DNA from: Theobroma cacao
Taxonomy: Eukaryota > Streptophyta > Magnoliopsida > Malvales > Malvaceae
Length of the DNA stretch: 64,000 nt
Assembly: GCF_000208745.1 (NCBI RefSeq)
Contig: NC_030851.1
Location: 4,254,598 to 4,318,597 of the forward strand
Reading direction: 5' to 3'
Part shown: positions 25,264-39,553 of the stretch, one piece after another
Layout: every line of letters begins with the position of its first letter
How positions within the stretch are numbered: position 1 is the first letter of the stretch
The notes under the pieces: model-generated
Seen by the model: the letters and a program-made list of their open reading frames with translations, nothing else
Told to the model about the DNA's origin: nothing
Database searches by the model: none
Program-made: the position numbers and the translations under genes

Positions 25264-26335
25264 GAGCTATTGCATTTAAGAATCAAATGTATTAAATATT
25301 TTTTAAAAATCAATCAAATATAAAGAAAGATTAAACTGATCAAACATAAAGTATGTTTGGTCGATTTGATTTTAGACCAATTGATCAAATTTTATCATTT
25401 TTTTATAAATTATAATATTAATACTTATAAATTTAATTCATAATTATAATATATATATAATATGTTATTTTATTATATATATGAAATTAATATTTAAATT
25501 TTTATATCAAAGTTTGTATAAATAATAACTAATTATAAATAATATATTATAAAATTTAAGGTGATATAATAAAATTATTAAGTATAATCATATAAATAAA
25601 GTTTATTATAAGTTATAATATTGCTTATGTATAAATTAAATATATGTATATAATATAATATGTTTGTATTATATATATATATTAAAATTAATGACACAGT
25701 TTATATGTTATAATGTTTTATATCAAAGTTTGTATAAATAATAACTAATTATAAACAATATGTTATAAAAACTTGAGTGATAATTAATAAAGTTATTAAG
25801 TGTAATTATATAAATAAATATTATAAAGTTATAATATNATACAATTATAAATATATTCATAACATTTTATATTACGAAAATTACTAAGGTCTAATAATTA
25901 TAACATATTAATATTTAAGATATTTACTATCATATATTATAATATTAACAAATAAGTTATATCATTTAAAATATAAAACTTATAATTTCATATTAATATA
26001 GATTTATAAATATATTTATATAGTTAATATTAAATTGTTATGATTTTGATTTGTATATGTACATATAATAAACTAAATTAAATATTTTAAATATATTATT
26101 AATTCTTCTTAATATATATATATATATATTAATATTATATATATTAACATATATAAAAAATTAATTTGATTTTTTAGATAGATGGATCTAAAAATTTTAA
26201 AATAAAAAATCGATTAAAAAATAATTGAATTAAACATTTTAGATCAATTGATCCAATTGATCAATTAGACCAAATTATTTTATCTAAATCATTTTTAATT
26301 TAAATAAATAAATAATTTGATTTGATTTTACTAAG
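25264..26335. repeat. About 1-kb AT-rich element with an internal direct duplication
   Basis: The block is close to pure A/T in its centre. A segment of about 120 bp beginning TTTATATCAAAGTTTGTATA occurs twice, from 25501 and again from 25717 (offset 216 bp), with several mismatches. The two outer edges carry related words in opposite orientation (ACCAATTGATCAAATTTT near 25378 and GATCCAATTGATCAATTAGACC near 26249). This suggests long, worn terminal inverted repeats of a non-autonomous DNA element. It has no coding capacity. An N lies at 25838. Confidence 0.5.
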
Positions 26336-29300
26336 CATTGTTATGTTTCCCATAGACGAATCTCGGGTATGACTGCAAATCCCATAAAATTTTGTTGATT
26401 GCTCCCATTCCCATGCCGCATGGGACTTGGGTCCCAGTTCCAAGCCGTCCTATCAAAAACGAAAACACTATTCAGACCAGGTTAATCAAGGTTCATTTCT
26501 ATTGAGTTGTTCTTGTCTGGTTTCGGATGCAACCGTTGTAAGATCTTGAAATCAAAACTAACCGTTATGATTGTCATTCTTCTTTTGTCTTCTGTTTGAA
26601 TCAAACAGTTTCTTTTGGTTGGCTGCATTCGACACTGTTTTATCTTGAAATTGTGTATCAGTGAATGCGTTGACTGCTGATACAACACTTCGCTTCCTTT
26701 CTATGTTTTCTCTGCATTCCTCTCCCCCTTTATTCTTTGCTCATCCTATTCTCCACACCTAATTATACAGCTTGTCATAATACTATGTACTTCAAAATTT
26801 GTTTCTTTCTGTCACTTTCAACACATGCCTTTTACTTGTTAACATATACCATCTCTTCCTAACCTAAAAGAACACCCCCCCCCCCCCCCCCCCCTCCAAA
26901 CTTACCAATGAAACATATATAAATATGAAAGAGCTTTCAAAGGTAGGGTTGCCATAAGTTTTCAACAGTCTAGATAACTACAATGGTCATGTGTCTTATT
27001 GAGGAAGAATTCAATGTTTCTAGATCCAAGTTTTAATCGGCGAGTTCGATTGGACAAATCATTATCATGATTTTGAGATGGGTTTTGCATGTGTCTTCAC
27101 GAGCTACCCAGTCCATTTGTTAATGACTATGTTTGGAGTGGTTGGACAGTACTGTGTGAGTAGTTGTTACTTCTCCTTGTGAAAATATGGCTACAAAATT
27201 ACTTTACGATGGTAACTCAACACTCATCAGGTACATACCAAGAGTTTAGATTTTATATTTACTCATGTAGGCTTCTTCACAGTGGAGTCAAGAAGGTGAC
27301 GAATGATACCAATTGTCATTTTTTAATTTTCAATTTTTTTATTATTATGTAAATATATAAAACCTGCTATATAGAATATGATTATAGTTTTAATCTAAAC
27401 ATATTCTTTACTAATCTAAATTTTAATGGTTACATCCTCTGTAGGAGAGAATTTCATAGACCTTATCATCATGTTAAATTAAGGAAGCATAGCTACCACT
27501 GATTTTCTTTTTCCTTTTTATGATACATCTGGATTCATTGCTACGCATATATCCTCAGCCACCTAGTTAGTAACGAAATTTTGAATTCCCAGCAGGGAAG
27601 CCTGACGCTGCTGGAATTGAATCAGTACTTCCTGTATTAGGACCTAACTCACGAATTCTTTACATTCCTCATTAATGTGTTATTCCGGGGCCCCGCTCTC
27701 AGTCCCCCGTTGTAAACCCTATTAGGCTTTCCTCATTGGACGGGAACACCGACAGAAAAATGACTTCATTTGTTCTCAAATTTACCAGAATCGCCCCCCA
27801 CCCCACCCCTTCATTGATGATTATCAACTCGTTAATGACATAATTATTGCTAAAATTGAAGATTAGTTGTGTTTTCGAAATCTTTAGCTAGAGAGTACTA
27901 GCTATGATGTGGATTACATACCTTAATCTGAAGTTGAATATTTAAATCCTCTTTTTTTCAAATGAATAATGTGATTGTCCTTAAAGCCAATTTTTTATTT
28001 TAGCCATTGCTATTTAATTTTGTTCAAAATATCTTTGGCACAGCTTCTGTTATATTTGACAATGCTTGTTGTACCAAGTTTTGCAGTGACGAGAAGCAAT
28101 AACCGAAATCATAACACATGGGCAGTTTTCACCTACTGCAGTTTCCTTTCAGATCTGGAATAAGTAGAGATCCATATTCGGAAAGTTCCAACAACCACCA
28201 TTAAAAAAAAAATGTTATAGTCCAGGGTAAAAACACTAGAGAAAAGAAATGGTGGGTTCCGATCAGATTTTGTGTAGTTGTTAAAACCAAGCAAAAACGA
28301 GGTTACCAGACAAATCCCATTAGGTAGCAAGTTTACGTTAGACACTCACATTCAACCTGGTTTAAGTGTTGAAGACAAATGACAAATGGGGGAGTTGTTT
28401 AAATCTCGGGCGAATTCTGGTCGGCTTAAATTGTGTTCTACGTAATGGGCTCCTTTGCCATCGTCCCCTGTAAATGTTGGTTGAAATTTAAAAAAAAAAA
28501 AAAAAAACCTATGAAGCGCGGATCCTTAACCTAATGTAAAACGTTGCTATCGTCGGAGAATCTTTGTTCCAAATTAAGGAAATTGATCACAAAGAGATGC
28601 TTAGTTTTCTTAATCTCATCATGCTTTGTTCCTTTGAATTTTGCCAAACAACTGCCTACCCTCTACATTTTCCAAGACTTTCTTTTCAAATGATACCCTA
28701 TATTGTTGGAAGGTAATCAATCTTTAATTAAAATCATTATGTTTGTGTATATTACAAATTTTTGTTAATGATAAAGAAAAATTAATATTAAAAAAAGATA
28801 ACAAAATTTTGATTTATTTAATTAGAGTTACAGTACAATACTGTTAGTTTATTAGGATTAAACTATATATATTATTCATTTTTATAACATACATAATTTA
28901 CATATTTTATCATATATACAATTTTTTATAATATAAGATTTATCTTTTTTTATTCAATAAATCAACAAGAATGGTTTTTTTATATAAAGGAAAAAACAGC
29001 TAATAGATATCGATGACATCATTTTAGGTCAACTTATTTCTAATTTATCTGTAAAAATAAAATTTAAAATTCTTGATAAATGAGTATTAAAGATAAGAAG
29101 GTTTATAGATAAGTCTTTGTGATGTGTGGCTATCCAATTGACATTTTGATTGATTTTATGATAAGCATAAGTAATTTAGCATTTTCAATTTTGAGGAATC
29201 AATTTTTTAATGTCCTTTAGTAAATAAAAATTCGATTTGAAAGATGACAAAGACTTTGCAAAATTTTGCATTGCGAGCATGGAATTAGTCTCAATTATAA

Positions 29301-29970
29301 GCTTTCTAAATGCTTTGTTCCAGCATAACAATAATCCATGGAAAAGCACCCAAAGTTCAGAATAAGAATGTTTTTAAATCTAATAATTTATAGTTGCAAT
29401 TGAATAATATGTTTTTTTTAATTACTTCAAGGAATGAATTTAAAAAATGAGAATTAATACCTCTTATGATGTATTAATTGTGAATGAAATAGCTTTTTCG
29501 CTTGTGTAAAAGTCCAGAGACTCACATTATCATTATCATAATTAAAACTAAAATTAAGAATTAAAGACTCATAATGGTGCTATAATCATCATTTTTCTTC
29601 TTGGATTAAGGAAAAGGGAAGAATGAAAAGGGCTTTTTTGGTCGTTCGGGGTTATTTAAGTCATTTGAAAGCACAAGGAGAAGAGCAAGCAGAGTAGTCA
29701 GTCTACAGTGGCATTCCCGTAATAAACCCGCAAACGCAAATCCAATATAGTTACAACTCATCGTGTCCTGTCTTCTTCACTGTTTGCTTTTTTTTTTTCT
29801 TTTCCCTTTGTATCCGTTGAAACCTCTTCTTTTTCTTTGTCTTTATAGCACCCGAACCCTTCCTTCCTCTAACTTTTCCCACTCTTCAAGCCCTCCTTGA
29901 AATCGTTATCTATTTCCTTCTAACATTTTCTTTCACTTTCCCGAGAAAATTACTTTCCTCACCGGAACCA
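26336..29970. other. 3.6-kb gene-poor region upstream of the receptor-like kinase
   Basis: I see no supported gene. It contains a 20-base C run at 26875-26894, a run of about 17 A's near 28490-28506 and an AT-rich stretch at 28690-29480. The last 300 bp, rich in C and T, should be the promoter and 5' UTR of the kinase gene at 29971. Confidence 0.4.
26875..26894 (+). repeat. Poly-C homopolymer, 20 bases
   Basis: An uninterrupted run of 20 C bases follows AACA and is followed by TCC. Long C runs are rare in AT-rich plant intergenic DNA. The exact length in the genome may differ because homopolymers are error-prone in sequencing. Confidence 0.9.
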
Positions 29971-32900
29971 ATGCCGGTCACCGGCGAAGCCGACGACAAC
30001 AACAAAAACAACTCTATAACTCACATTCTTTCCTCAAAAACACCGTTGTTCAACCTTAAACTCTACGTAGTAATATCTATTCTCGTAGTCTTGATACTTC
30101 TCCTTTCTTTCACAATCTTCCTATGTTTCCGTTTAAACAGAAACGCGCGCAAGCGGAAAGTGAAGCACAGCTCAGGTCTAATTCCGTTGGTTTCCAAGGA
30201 GATCGTGGAGATCAAGGCGTTGGAACAAGATGTAGAATGCTTTACTGATGAGGGGAAAATAGGAAATGTGGCTCCGAAGAAGAGTAGCGAGGGCGTTAGC
30301 GATGATGCCTCGGGAGCCAGTGACGTGTCGGCGGATGTTCAGAATATCGGCTGGGGTCGGTGGTATAGCATGAAGGAGCTCCAGATGGCGACACATGGAT
30401 TCGCCGAGGAGAATGTGATCGGTGAAGGTGGATACGGCGTCGTGTTCAGAGGCATTTTGCAAGACGGTTCCGTCGTTGCTGTCAAAAATCTGCTTAATAA
30501 CAAGTACGTAAACTTCTTATGTTCATTGATTCAGGATCGCGCTTTCCTCTGTTTGTTTCTAGGGAAAAGACAAAACAGTTTCCGGGAAAATCTTTCTCTT
30601 GCTTATTTTATTCATGCATGCTAGATCCAAGACAGACTGTTGAAAGATTATGTTTTTGTTCTTTTAATTGCTGTTTTGACTTTAATTTGTTTCTTTTAAA
30701 TTGGGTTTGCCATTATAACTTGATTACCATCTGGCTTTAGATTGCTTTTGTGATGGTAAATAAAATAAATTAGATGTCTTTGTTGCGTGGCGTAGTACTA
30801 GGAAAAGTAAAATGGTTCTTTTTTACTTTGGTGTGCCTTTATTTTAATATTAAAAAAACCAAAACTGTTTTCACTTTCTTTGCTTTTACTTCGTCTTTCC
30901 TTTTTTTTGTCCTTACTCTTGACTGGGAAAAGGAGATAAAGTTTTGTTTATTTATTTATTTACTTTATTTGGTTTAATTGCTGTCTGAGCGAAATTTCTC
31001 TGCATTGTTCACAGGGGCCAAGCAGACAAGGAGTTCAGCGTGGAAGTTGAAGCCATTGGCAAGGTGAGGCACAAGAACTTGGTGGGTCTAGTTGGGTACT
31101 GTGCGGAAGGTGCTCAAAGGTAACTTTGTTTTTTATATGTCCCACTTGACAGTCAACCATTGTATCTTAAAATGGAAATGAACTGGCAATACTAAATTAC
31201 ACCTTTTATTCAGGATGCTTGTGTATGAATACGTTGACAATGGGAACTTGGAGCAATGGTTGCATGGTGATGTGGGGCCTGTTAGTCCTCTTACGTGGGA
31301 TATAAGAATGAAGATTGCGATAGGAACGGCCAAAGGGTACGAAGTTTCCTCTTTTTTCTTTTTCCCCATCTCATGAAGCCTTATTTATCTTGCCTCTGCT
31401 TGAATGTTGAAGAGTGAGCAGAACACTTTTGTTTCTTAAATTGCTGTGTGACACTAAGTAGGCTCAACTTATCTTCCCATATTAGAGCATAAGAAAATAT
31501 AAGTTTTACACGTGAAGTTGCATAGCATCTTAATTAGCATTAATCGTGCCATTCTTGTGTTCCTAAGAGTGTGAGGTCACATTTGTTACTTATTATCCTT
31601 AATGATGGAATTATGTCCAGTGAGAAGAAGAACAAAACTGAAATTGAAAAATGCTATAAAATCCTTTATTTTTTATATTCAATATCTACATGTAATAAGG
31701 GTTTCATGAAGACCTTGTATACCCTGATTTTGCACCTTCTTACTTTAAATTTTATTAGTCTATAATCTCAAAGTGGCATCTACTTATGAATTGTTTTTAT
31801 TTATGAGTCTTGTACTAAGATGGGTAGTTTTCTTGTAGTTAAAACTTAGATATTAATTGCTAAATACTGGAAGAAATCCTCAAGAGTGTTTTGTGAGCTT
31901 CTTATTGTTAAGTGTTAAACATTACCAAATTAAAGCTTGGTAGGCTCCTGGACCAGATTGATTCATACATATATGGGTGTGTGTGTTACTATGTATATTA
32001 ATTTCTTCAAGCGGTTATTGTGGTTTAGCTTTTGTCTTACTTCCATCCTTCTTCTTTCCGCTAAATTCTTATGGTTTTTGTTTCTTTTGCAGGTTAGCCT
32101 ATTTGCATGAGGGGCTAGAACCTAAAGTCGTGCATCGTGATGTAAAATCAAGTAATATTCTTCTGGATAAAAAGTGGAACCCAAAAGTATCAGATTTTGG
32201 ATTAGCCAAACTCTTAGGATCCGAAGCTAGCTATGTCACTACACGTGTAATGGGAACATTTGGGTTTGTTCTCTGTCATAGTCCCATGTCTATTATTTTA
32301 GCAGATGGAACAAATATATATACCTGCACTATTGGTTCTTATCATGTTATATTTGTTAATTCCCTGCAGTTATGTTTCCCCGGAATATGCAAGCACAGGA
32401 ATGCTTAATGAGGGAAGTGATGTCTATAGTTTTGGAGTCCTACTCATGGAGATAATTACAGGGAGAAGCCCCATCAATTATTCTAGGCCACCTGGAGAGG
32501 TAAAAACAGTGTTTCACTTGCAATACCTTCATTGAATGCCAGAACACCATAATAAGACTTTTTCTATTTGATGTATTTCAGATGAACTTGGTTGATTGGT
32601 TCAAAGGTATGGTAGCAAGTCGTCGTGGAGAAGAGCTTGTGGATCCATTGATTGAAGTTCAACCTGCTCCTAGAGCTTTAAAACGAGCACTGCTTGTTTG
32701 TCTCCGCTGTATAGATTTGGATGCCAATAAGCGACCAAAAATGGGGCAGATTGTTCATATGCTTGAGGCAGATGATTTTCCTTTCCGCTCTGTAAGCCCT
32801 CTTTCGACATGCTTTCAGCATAGCCTTATAATTGGTCCTTTAGTATTGATAATATGCCATCACCTTAATTTGAATGGTTTATCATCAATTTTAGTCTGAT

Positions 32901-33535
32901 TTGATTGGTTCTGCTGGTCAAGAACAGCAGATTTTCGTGTTCTTTCTGTGAAGGCAAGATTTATTTTAATGGCCAATGTTTTCTTCTGAAAGAATAAATT
33001 TTAAATAAAGGGAGCCATTTGGGCTCCTTTGAGTTTTAGATGTCAGAACTCTTTTTATCATGCTGATAACGCATATTGAGTTTTTTGTACTACTTTTTAT
33101 GTTACCATGAGTGCATGATCTACAAGCATTCAACGTCTAATTGCTGTATGGCTCTGCAAATATTCTTCTACTAGTGAAGTTGTGCATGTGAAGAAGTTGA
33201 GAGGGTTTTATTGACAGAATGTTGTCATGCCGTTTACAAAGTTAAATATGTTTATAGAAGCACTTAAACATGCTAATGTAATAATCTAGTTGTCCTCATA
33301 TCCACAAGGTGATTACCCATTTCTAATTATTTGAGAATACTTTTTCATCATATATTGCCTCTGTCTTGCCCTGCTTTCAGCTGCTTCGATTGGTTACCTG
33401 TTTTGTTTTCTACAGGAGCACCAGCCAATGCGGGAGAGAGATACAGTTCCGTCTTCTGTGCCAATGTCTGTGAAAGGTGCACACCCAATAAAGCATGCTG
33501 AGAATGTTGGTGTAGAGAAATCAAGATGGAGATAA
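29971..33535 (+). CDS. Transmembrane receptor-like Ser/Thr protein kinase (At4g34500/At1g01540 class)
   Basis: Seven exons: 29971-30503, 31015-31119, 31214-31336, 32093-32263, 32370-32499, 32582-32791 and 33416-33535, giving 463 aa. A short N-terminus is followed by one membrane helix at about residues 30-52 ([20 protein letters not shown]) and a basic stop-transfer stretch (RKRKVKH). There is almost no extracellular domain. The kinase domain starts near residue 140 with [11 protein letters not shown] and VAVK. The catalytic loop is [13 protein letters not shown], the activation segment starts DFGLAKLLG, and YVSPEYAS and a conserved Arg (NKRPKMGQI) follow. The HRD, DFG and Lys residues are present, so it should be active. 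The class is plant RLCK/RLK-like with extensin/TMK-type kinase homology; the ligand is unknown. Its position next to CAP matches Arabidopsis At4g34500 beside At4g34490. Confidence 0.95.
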
Positions 33536-35514
33536 TTGTTGTTTGTTCAAGGCATTATGGTTCCTGAGGTCAGATTATGTTTTAGAATAACGTTTACCTT
33601 AGTTCACATGAAAAGATTATACGCCTTGAATGTGCATATATACATATAATTTTCCTTGGTTACTTTTTGTCGATACACTGCGGCATTTTGGATTTCAATG
33701 AGCCTTGTAAATATGTACTTGTCTTTTAACATTAATCTATACAGTCTGTTAAGGATGTCAATCTCTCTATTTATATTGATTAAACCTTGATATACTTTGT
33801 ATCTGCCAAAGACTTGTTGAACTCCATATGAAAGAACCGATGCAGACTATTGTCGAAATTCAGCTGACAGTCATTTTTAATCATCTGCAACATGATTCCT
33901 GCTCCAAATTATTTAGTAATAGACATCTGTAACTGCTTGTAAGATCTTTAAAATTTCTGCTTTGACATTCATGGTATTTGAAGTGAGCAGAGGTTTGAAG
34001 TTTCTTACTTGGCGTGATTTACCAAAAACATCAGATACCTTAGATTTCATGGGGACAGTGGTTTAAAAAATAATTGAAACTTAGGAATCCATTTATGATT
34101 ATTTAAGCAAGTTCAACCAGCAACTGCAAGTGTAGCAGCACCAGTCACTTGCCTGCAGCGTAATTTGGACCTTAAACACTGATATCTTACCAGATGAAGA
34201 TGTGCCCGAGAATGGAAAAAACCGTTTGCCAAAATGGTAGCTCCTACCAGAAGAGGAAATGCTTCTATGTTCAGTTGCCACCTAACTTGGTGTCCTGTTG
34301 GTTTCACCAACATCACAAGGCACGCAGCTCTATATTCTGCTTTCACCGACGTCGTCGAGTACCTGCACTATGGTTATTATTGATATGACATTGGTTTGTT
34401 GAAATAGCCCATCATCCCCAGTTGTTTTCAGCAGGAAATGGCAGAGCACTAATTGCCAGGAGGGTTAGCAGCTGAAATCATATTACTGCTTCCGAAAGGG
34501 AGACTTCCCTTGCGAATCAATTCCCTAGTCCTTTTTCCCGTATTCACCTCCTGCGAAGTTGGCATCATGAGGCCATGGCAGTGTGAAGGTTAAAATCTAC
34601 TTCGCCAAGGCTATGACAACTTTCCCAAAGATATCTAGTTAATTCACCCATGTGAAAATTGAAAAAGCAAGTTAAGCGACCGTAGCCCTTTGTTTGGTCG
34701 GTTGGGAAAGTAACATTTGCACTGAAATTTTTTCTGTTTGCCATCATTTTTGGGTCACACCATTCTAGTACCTCAGTCGTTGGCACATGGTTAAACAGTC
34801 ATGTTGAGTAGCATGCTCCTTGGTCAAGGGACCAAAATCATGTCGATCAAAACAAGCAAATTGTTAGCCAAACCTGCAGTGCTCTCTCTAGGTCAGAAAC
34901 AGCCGAATTCTCTTCGTTAAGAAACTAATCCTGCCCATCATTGTTCTCTCAAATTGCCTAATCCCGTGGCCCAAAGCTATGCTTTTTTCTCCTAAAATGC
35001 TATTAATTTAGGAATAAAACAAAAATGCCAAAAAAAAAAATTGAAGGTCAGACGCATTAACAGCCAATCAGACGGTTGATGGGTAGGTTACTTAAGTCTT
35101 AATCTCTTGGGTTGGACCCACCTCAACATGATTAATGCGCTAACTTGGTTTTATTTTATTTAATATAATCCACTTCACAGGTGTTGCACAACGCAGGAAC
35201 AGCCAATAATCCAGCTTTATCCGACACGTGTCCCCCGTCAGATTCCATCTCTGAACTCCATCAGCAAAGCAAATCGCGCGCCATTAAACTCCACATTTAC
35301 AGAACTATCATACCCCAATATTATTCCTCTCCCTCTCTCTCATACCTTTCGGCGATTAAAGATTAAAAAGAAGAGAAAAAGGAAAAAGAGAATAAAAAGT
35401 AGTTATACTATACAATCATTTCAAACTCTGGATCTGCTCTAGGGACAAATTTAAAAAGTTTTGGAGCAGATTTGAAATCGATTCAAGAGAGTGAAGGGAG
35501 CGGTTAGTTTGAGT
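33536..35514. other. Intergenic between kinase and CAP genes, no gene seen
   Basis: It begins with the kinase 3' UTR and ends with the CAP promoter and 5' UTR, which is CT-rich near 35325-35345 and purine-rich near 35360-35400. Open frames at 34099-34786 and 35181-35366 have no recognisable features. Confidence 0.4.
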
Positions 35515-38500
35515 ATGGAGGGGAAGCTGATAGAGAGGTTGGAGGCCGCGGTGGCGCGGCTGGAGGCCCTTTCGGCGGGGGGTGTCTCGGCGAGGGATCT
35601 GCCGGATGTTGGTGTTGAGGTGGCTACGGATCCGTCCATTGTGGCGTTTGACGATCTGATGGCTAATTATGCGGCTAGGGTTTCGGCTGCTGCGGAGAAG
35701 ATTGGAGGTCAAGTGCTGGACGTGACTAAGATTCTTGTCGAGGCCTTGTCTGTGCAAAAGAAACTTCTTATCGAGATCAAGCACGCACAGGTTACTTTCC
35801 TCTTTTTCTTTTACTTTAATTAAAATTTTTGTTTGATTGAGCTATTTATTAGTTAGTTTTCTTTAAATTATTGCATTTTGCGATGAATTGTGTAAAATTT
35901 AGTAAATTAGATTTAGATTTAATTCATTTATAGCTTAAATTTGGTCGTAGTGACGATTGTACAGAAGAGAAGAATACTGAAATTAAGTGGTTTTGGTTTC
36001 AGGTTCTATGCGAAGATATCTTATTCCATAGATTTTATAGCATTGATTCCAATCCAGAGAGTGTCCATTTCATGCTTGTAATCTGAGGATGAAAGTTGAA
36101 TGACCTTAAGAAAGCATGAGAATTATTGACCAATGACTAGTTATTTAGCCATTTTTTAAGAAATAATATTAGCAGGGAAGCATATTAGGAATAGAGTATA
36201 TAAGAAGCTGTCTGAAGATGTTATCATTGAGGAAACCAACATTTGGTGGCTTGAGTGTTGATATTATGTCTTTCGAAGAAGTTGGTTTTAGATGCTAGGG
36301 AAAAAAAATATTGGTCTTCCAGCTGCTACCTACTTTTTATTTTTTTACTCTGCAATTATTGTACCAGTGACTCTATTGTGTTCTGAAATTTTGATTGCAT
36401 TCAATCTGTTGGTACAGAAACCTGATATGGCAGGCTTGGCTGAATTTCTCAAACCGCTGAATGAAGCGATCATGAAGGCTAATGCTATGACAGAAGGGAG
36501 GCGATCTGATTTTTTCAACCACTTGAAGAGTGCTGGGGACAGTCTGTCAGCTTTAGCATGGATTGCATACACTGGCAAAGATTGTGGTATGTGAATGTAT
36601 GTTGTGGCCTATTTGCACATAGCTATGCTTGTATAGGAGCCTGGACAATGGAGTGGCCAGTTTGCTCAATGAAGTGACTCACTTAGGGTGTAGCATAAAT
36701 CCTAACTTATGTTGAACAAAATCAGGAGTCTGATTCACACTATTTGTTTAAAGTGTGAATTTATATTCCTGCCTTTGTTCAAAGCTTGAACAAGGCTCAT
36801 GCTTTCAACTCACATGCTTAGGCCTCTAGCAAAAAATGAGTGGTGGTGCTGCTTGTTGTGTAGGTCATCATATCTAGTGAAGGTCTTGCTATGTGTAAAT
36901 AGCCATTTTATGATTTAATATGGCTATAGCATATGATCCTACCACTTGCTGTTTAATTGTTGGTAATGCTTTTCTTATTCAAGGTATGAGCATGCCTATT
37001 GCACATGTGGAAGAAAGTTGGCAAATGGCTGAATTTTACAACAACAAGGTACTTCTTTATTTGTTGGAAGCCAGCAACTCAAACTCTGAAACTGCCATCC
37101 ACTATGCATAATTTCTGTTGCCTTGAAGCTAAGGAAGAAAACTTAGGAACAGCGTAAGCATAAGAAGGGTGCTAAATCTTCTTATCATTTACATATGTTA
37201 ATGTTTCTTTTCTCTCTTTTCTTTTTAATCTAAAAAATGGCCAATGGTGTTGTCATCAGTCAGATAAACCTCTCTTTTTCATGTAATTAATTTTTCCCCA
37301 ACAAAGATATGAAATATATATTAAGAAAAAAGAGTAAGAAAGTTTGTTATGTTGAACTTTATTGAGTTAGTAATGCTACCATTTTTTGATGTTTGGTGCT
37401 TTTAGTTTCTTTGTAGTAAGTGGTGATTAACACATTCTGGTTGAATGTATCCTTTTCATTTAACATTGTCCATTCAATTGATATGATTGTCCATATGAGC
37501 AAAATAGTTAGTTGGTTGGTACTGAAATTTGCATTGTAAATATCAGGTTCTTGTAGAGCATAGGAACAAAGATCCGAACCATGTTGAGTGGGCCAAAGCT
37601 TTGAAGGAGCTGTATTTACCAGGTCTGAGGGATTATGTCAAAAGTCATTATCCTCTTGGCCCAGTATGGAGTGCTTCTGGTAAAAAGGCATCTAGTGCTC
37701 CACCAAAAGCTTCTCCACCAGGTGCCCCTGCACCTCCTCCTCCTCCACCTGCTTCTCTTTTCAGCGCAGAACCTTCTCAGCCTTCTTCATCACGTCCAAA
37801 ACAAGGGATGGCCGCTGTTTTCCAAGAAATCAATACTGGAAATGTCGCTTCAGGTAATTCTCTTTCCTCCTCCTTTCTGCTTTCCTGTCTATCTTTTTTA
37901 TGTTGATATTAGGCAACTGTGGTCTGAGTCTCTTCATGTCTAGGCCTGAAGAAGGTGACTGCTGATATGAAGGCAAAGAACCGAACAGATAGAACAGGCA
38001 TTGTTAGTGCTGGTGAAAAAGAAACACGTTCCAGCTCATCTTCTTTCTCAAAAGCAGGACCACCAAAACTAGAGCTGCAAATGGGTCGTAAGTAAGTGTG
38101 CATGATTTCTGCATGCTTGTTTAACTTTTATATAGGTGGTTGGTGATGGTATGTGATATATTAATTATCTCTTCCTTGTTAACATTGGCAGGTGGGTTGT
38201 TGAGAACCAAATTGGAAGAAAGAACTTAGTTATTGATGACTGTGATGCCAAACAGTCTGTATACATTTTTGGATGCAAAGATTCTGTTTTGCAGATTCAG
38301 GGTAAGTCTTCATAGGCATAATTCTTTTTTTCACATGGCATTGTAGTTTCTTTACATGTGCAATTGTTTGCTTTGGCTCTGTGAATCTTTTTGTTATTTA
38401 AAAGAGATGACCGTTAAAAAGCCCAGAGCAACTTAGTATAGTTGTAACATTATGCAGGGAAAGTCAACAATATAACAATTGACAAATGCACTAAGATGGG

Positions 38501-39553
38501 AGTGGTATTTAAGGTTAGTAGGGCAAAGATCTATTCTTGACATATATATTTTTTAGAAGCATAACATATATTCATTTATGCCTTTGACTTGAATGGCCAG
38601 GATGTTGTGGCTGCTTGTGAGATAGTAAACTGCAATGGTGTTGAGGTGCAATGTCAGGTATATTTCTTCTTCTTCCTTCTGATACAAATACCTTGAAACC
38701 AAATGCTGACCATGTTAGTACATTCCGTAAATTAGCATATAATGGCCTTTGGTTCCATGCTCTTTGATTGATATTGTTACTACTTACTTGGGCTGTAATT
38801 AGTTATTGATAGTTTTTATACTTATGATTATCTACTTTGTGGCTGTTTTAGGGTTCTGCTCCAACAATTTCGGTGGACAACACATCAGGCTGTCAGTTAT
38901 ACTTAAGCAAAGATTCTTTGGGGGCATCTATAACAACAGCAAAGTCAAGTGAGATCAATGTATTAGTACCTGCTGCTGAGGCTGACAGTGACTGGGTAAG
39001 TTGACAAGTTTTTTCCAATATATTTTGCTTTTCTTGTTTAGTTTTATTTTGAAATTTGATCCTTTCATTTTGTTACATGGTTGCTTGAGTTTTCTTACAA
39101 CATTGTTAAGATCACACACCCTAGAGAATGTAGGAAAAATAAAAATACTACGCTTTTGTAACTAAATTCAATTATAGGTAGTCCTTTGACTGTTTAAAAG
39201 AGGTATTTGCTTTTAGATTTTTAATTAGACCTTTGTTGAAGATAATTTAGGGTGTTTAATTGCCATTATCTTACCTCTGTTTGTGTGAGCTACTACAAGA
39301 AGAAATCTCAGAAGCATCAAGCAGTTTAATGGTTTCAATATTCAATCATTTTTTGTGCATCAGTGGGAAGTTAGAATTGTGCTAGTGATATTTGCTTAAT
39401 TACAAGAAGGATGCTGTTGGTTTATTTTTGTTTACTGTGGATGGCTTACCATGTTTTGTGTTGTAGGGGGAGCATGCTTTGCCGCAACAGTATATCCATG
39501 TATTTAAGGATGGCCAGTTCGAGACTACTCCTGTCTCCCACTCAGGAGGTTAA
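35515..39553 (+). CDS. CAP1: Adenylyl cyclase-associated protein (CAP), actin-monomer recycling factor
   Basis: CAP binds G-actin and promotes ADP-to-ATP exchange, working with cofilin and profilin in cytosolic actin turnover. Ten exons: 35515-35790, 36418-36586, 36984-37048, 37547-37853, 37944-38091, 38192-38301, 38458-38513, 38601-38657, 38852-38995 and 39467-39553, giving 472 aa (the Arabidopsis protein is about 476). The start [20 protein letters not shown] is the conserved CAP signature. Domains in order are an N-terminal helical bundle (1-220), a proline-rich linker ([13 protein letters not shown]), a WH2-like region ([19 protein letters not shown]) and a C-terminal beta-helix CARP domain ([19 protein letters not shown] to the end). 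An in-frame GTG at 35491 lies upstream but was not chosen. All introns have GT-AG ends. Confidence 0.96.

Noticed and set aside
28490..28506. Run of about 17 A's as a possible retrocopy or SINE tail
   Set aside because: The preceding sequence has no Pol III boxes, coding remnant or visible target duplication.
34099..34786. Overlapping minus-strand open frames between the kinase and CAP genes
   Set aside because: They overlap in several frames, have no recognisable motif and no supporting splice sites.
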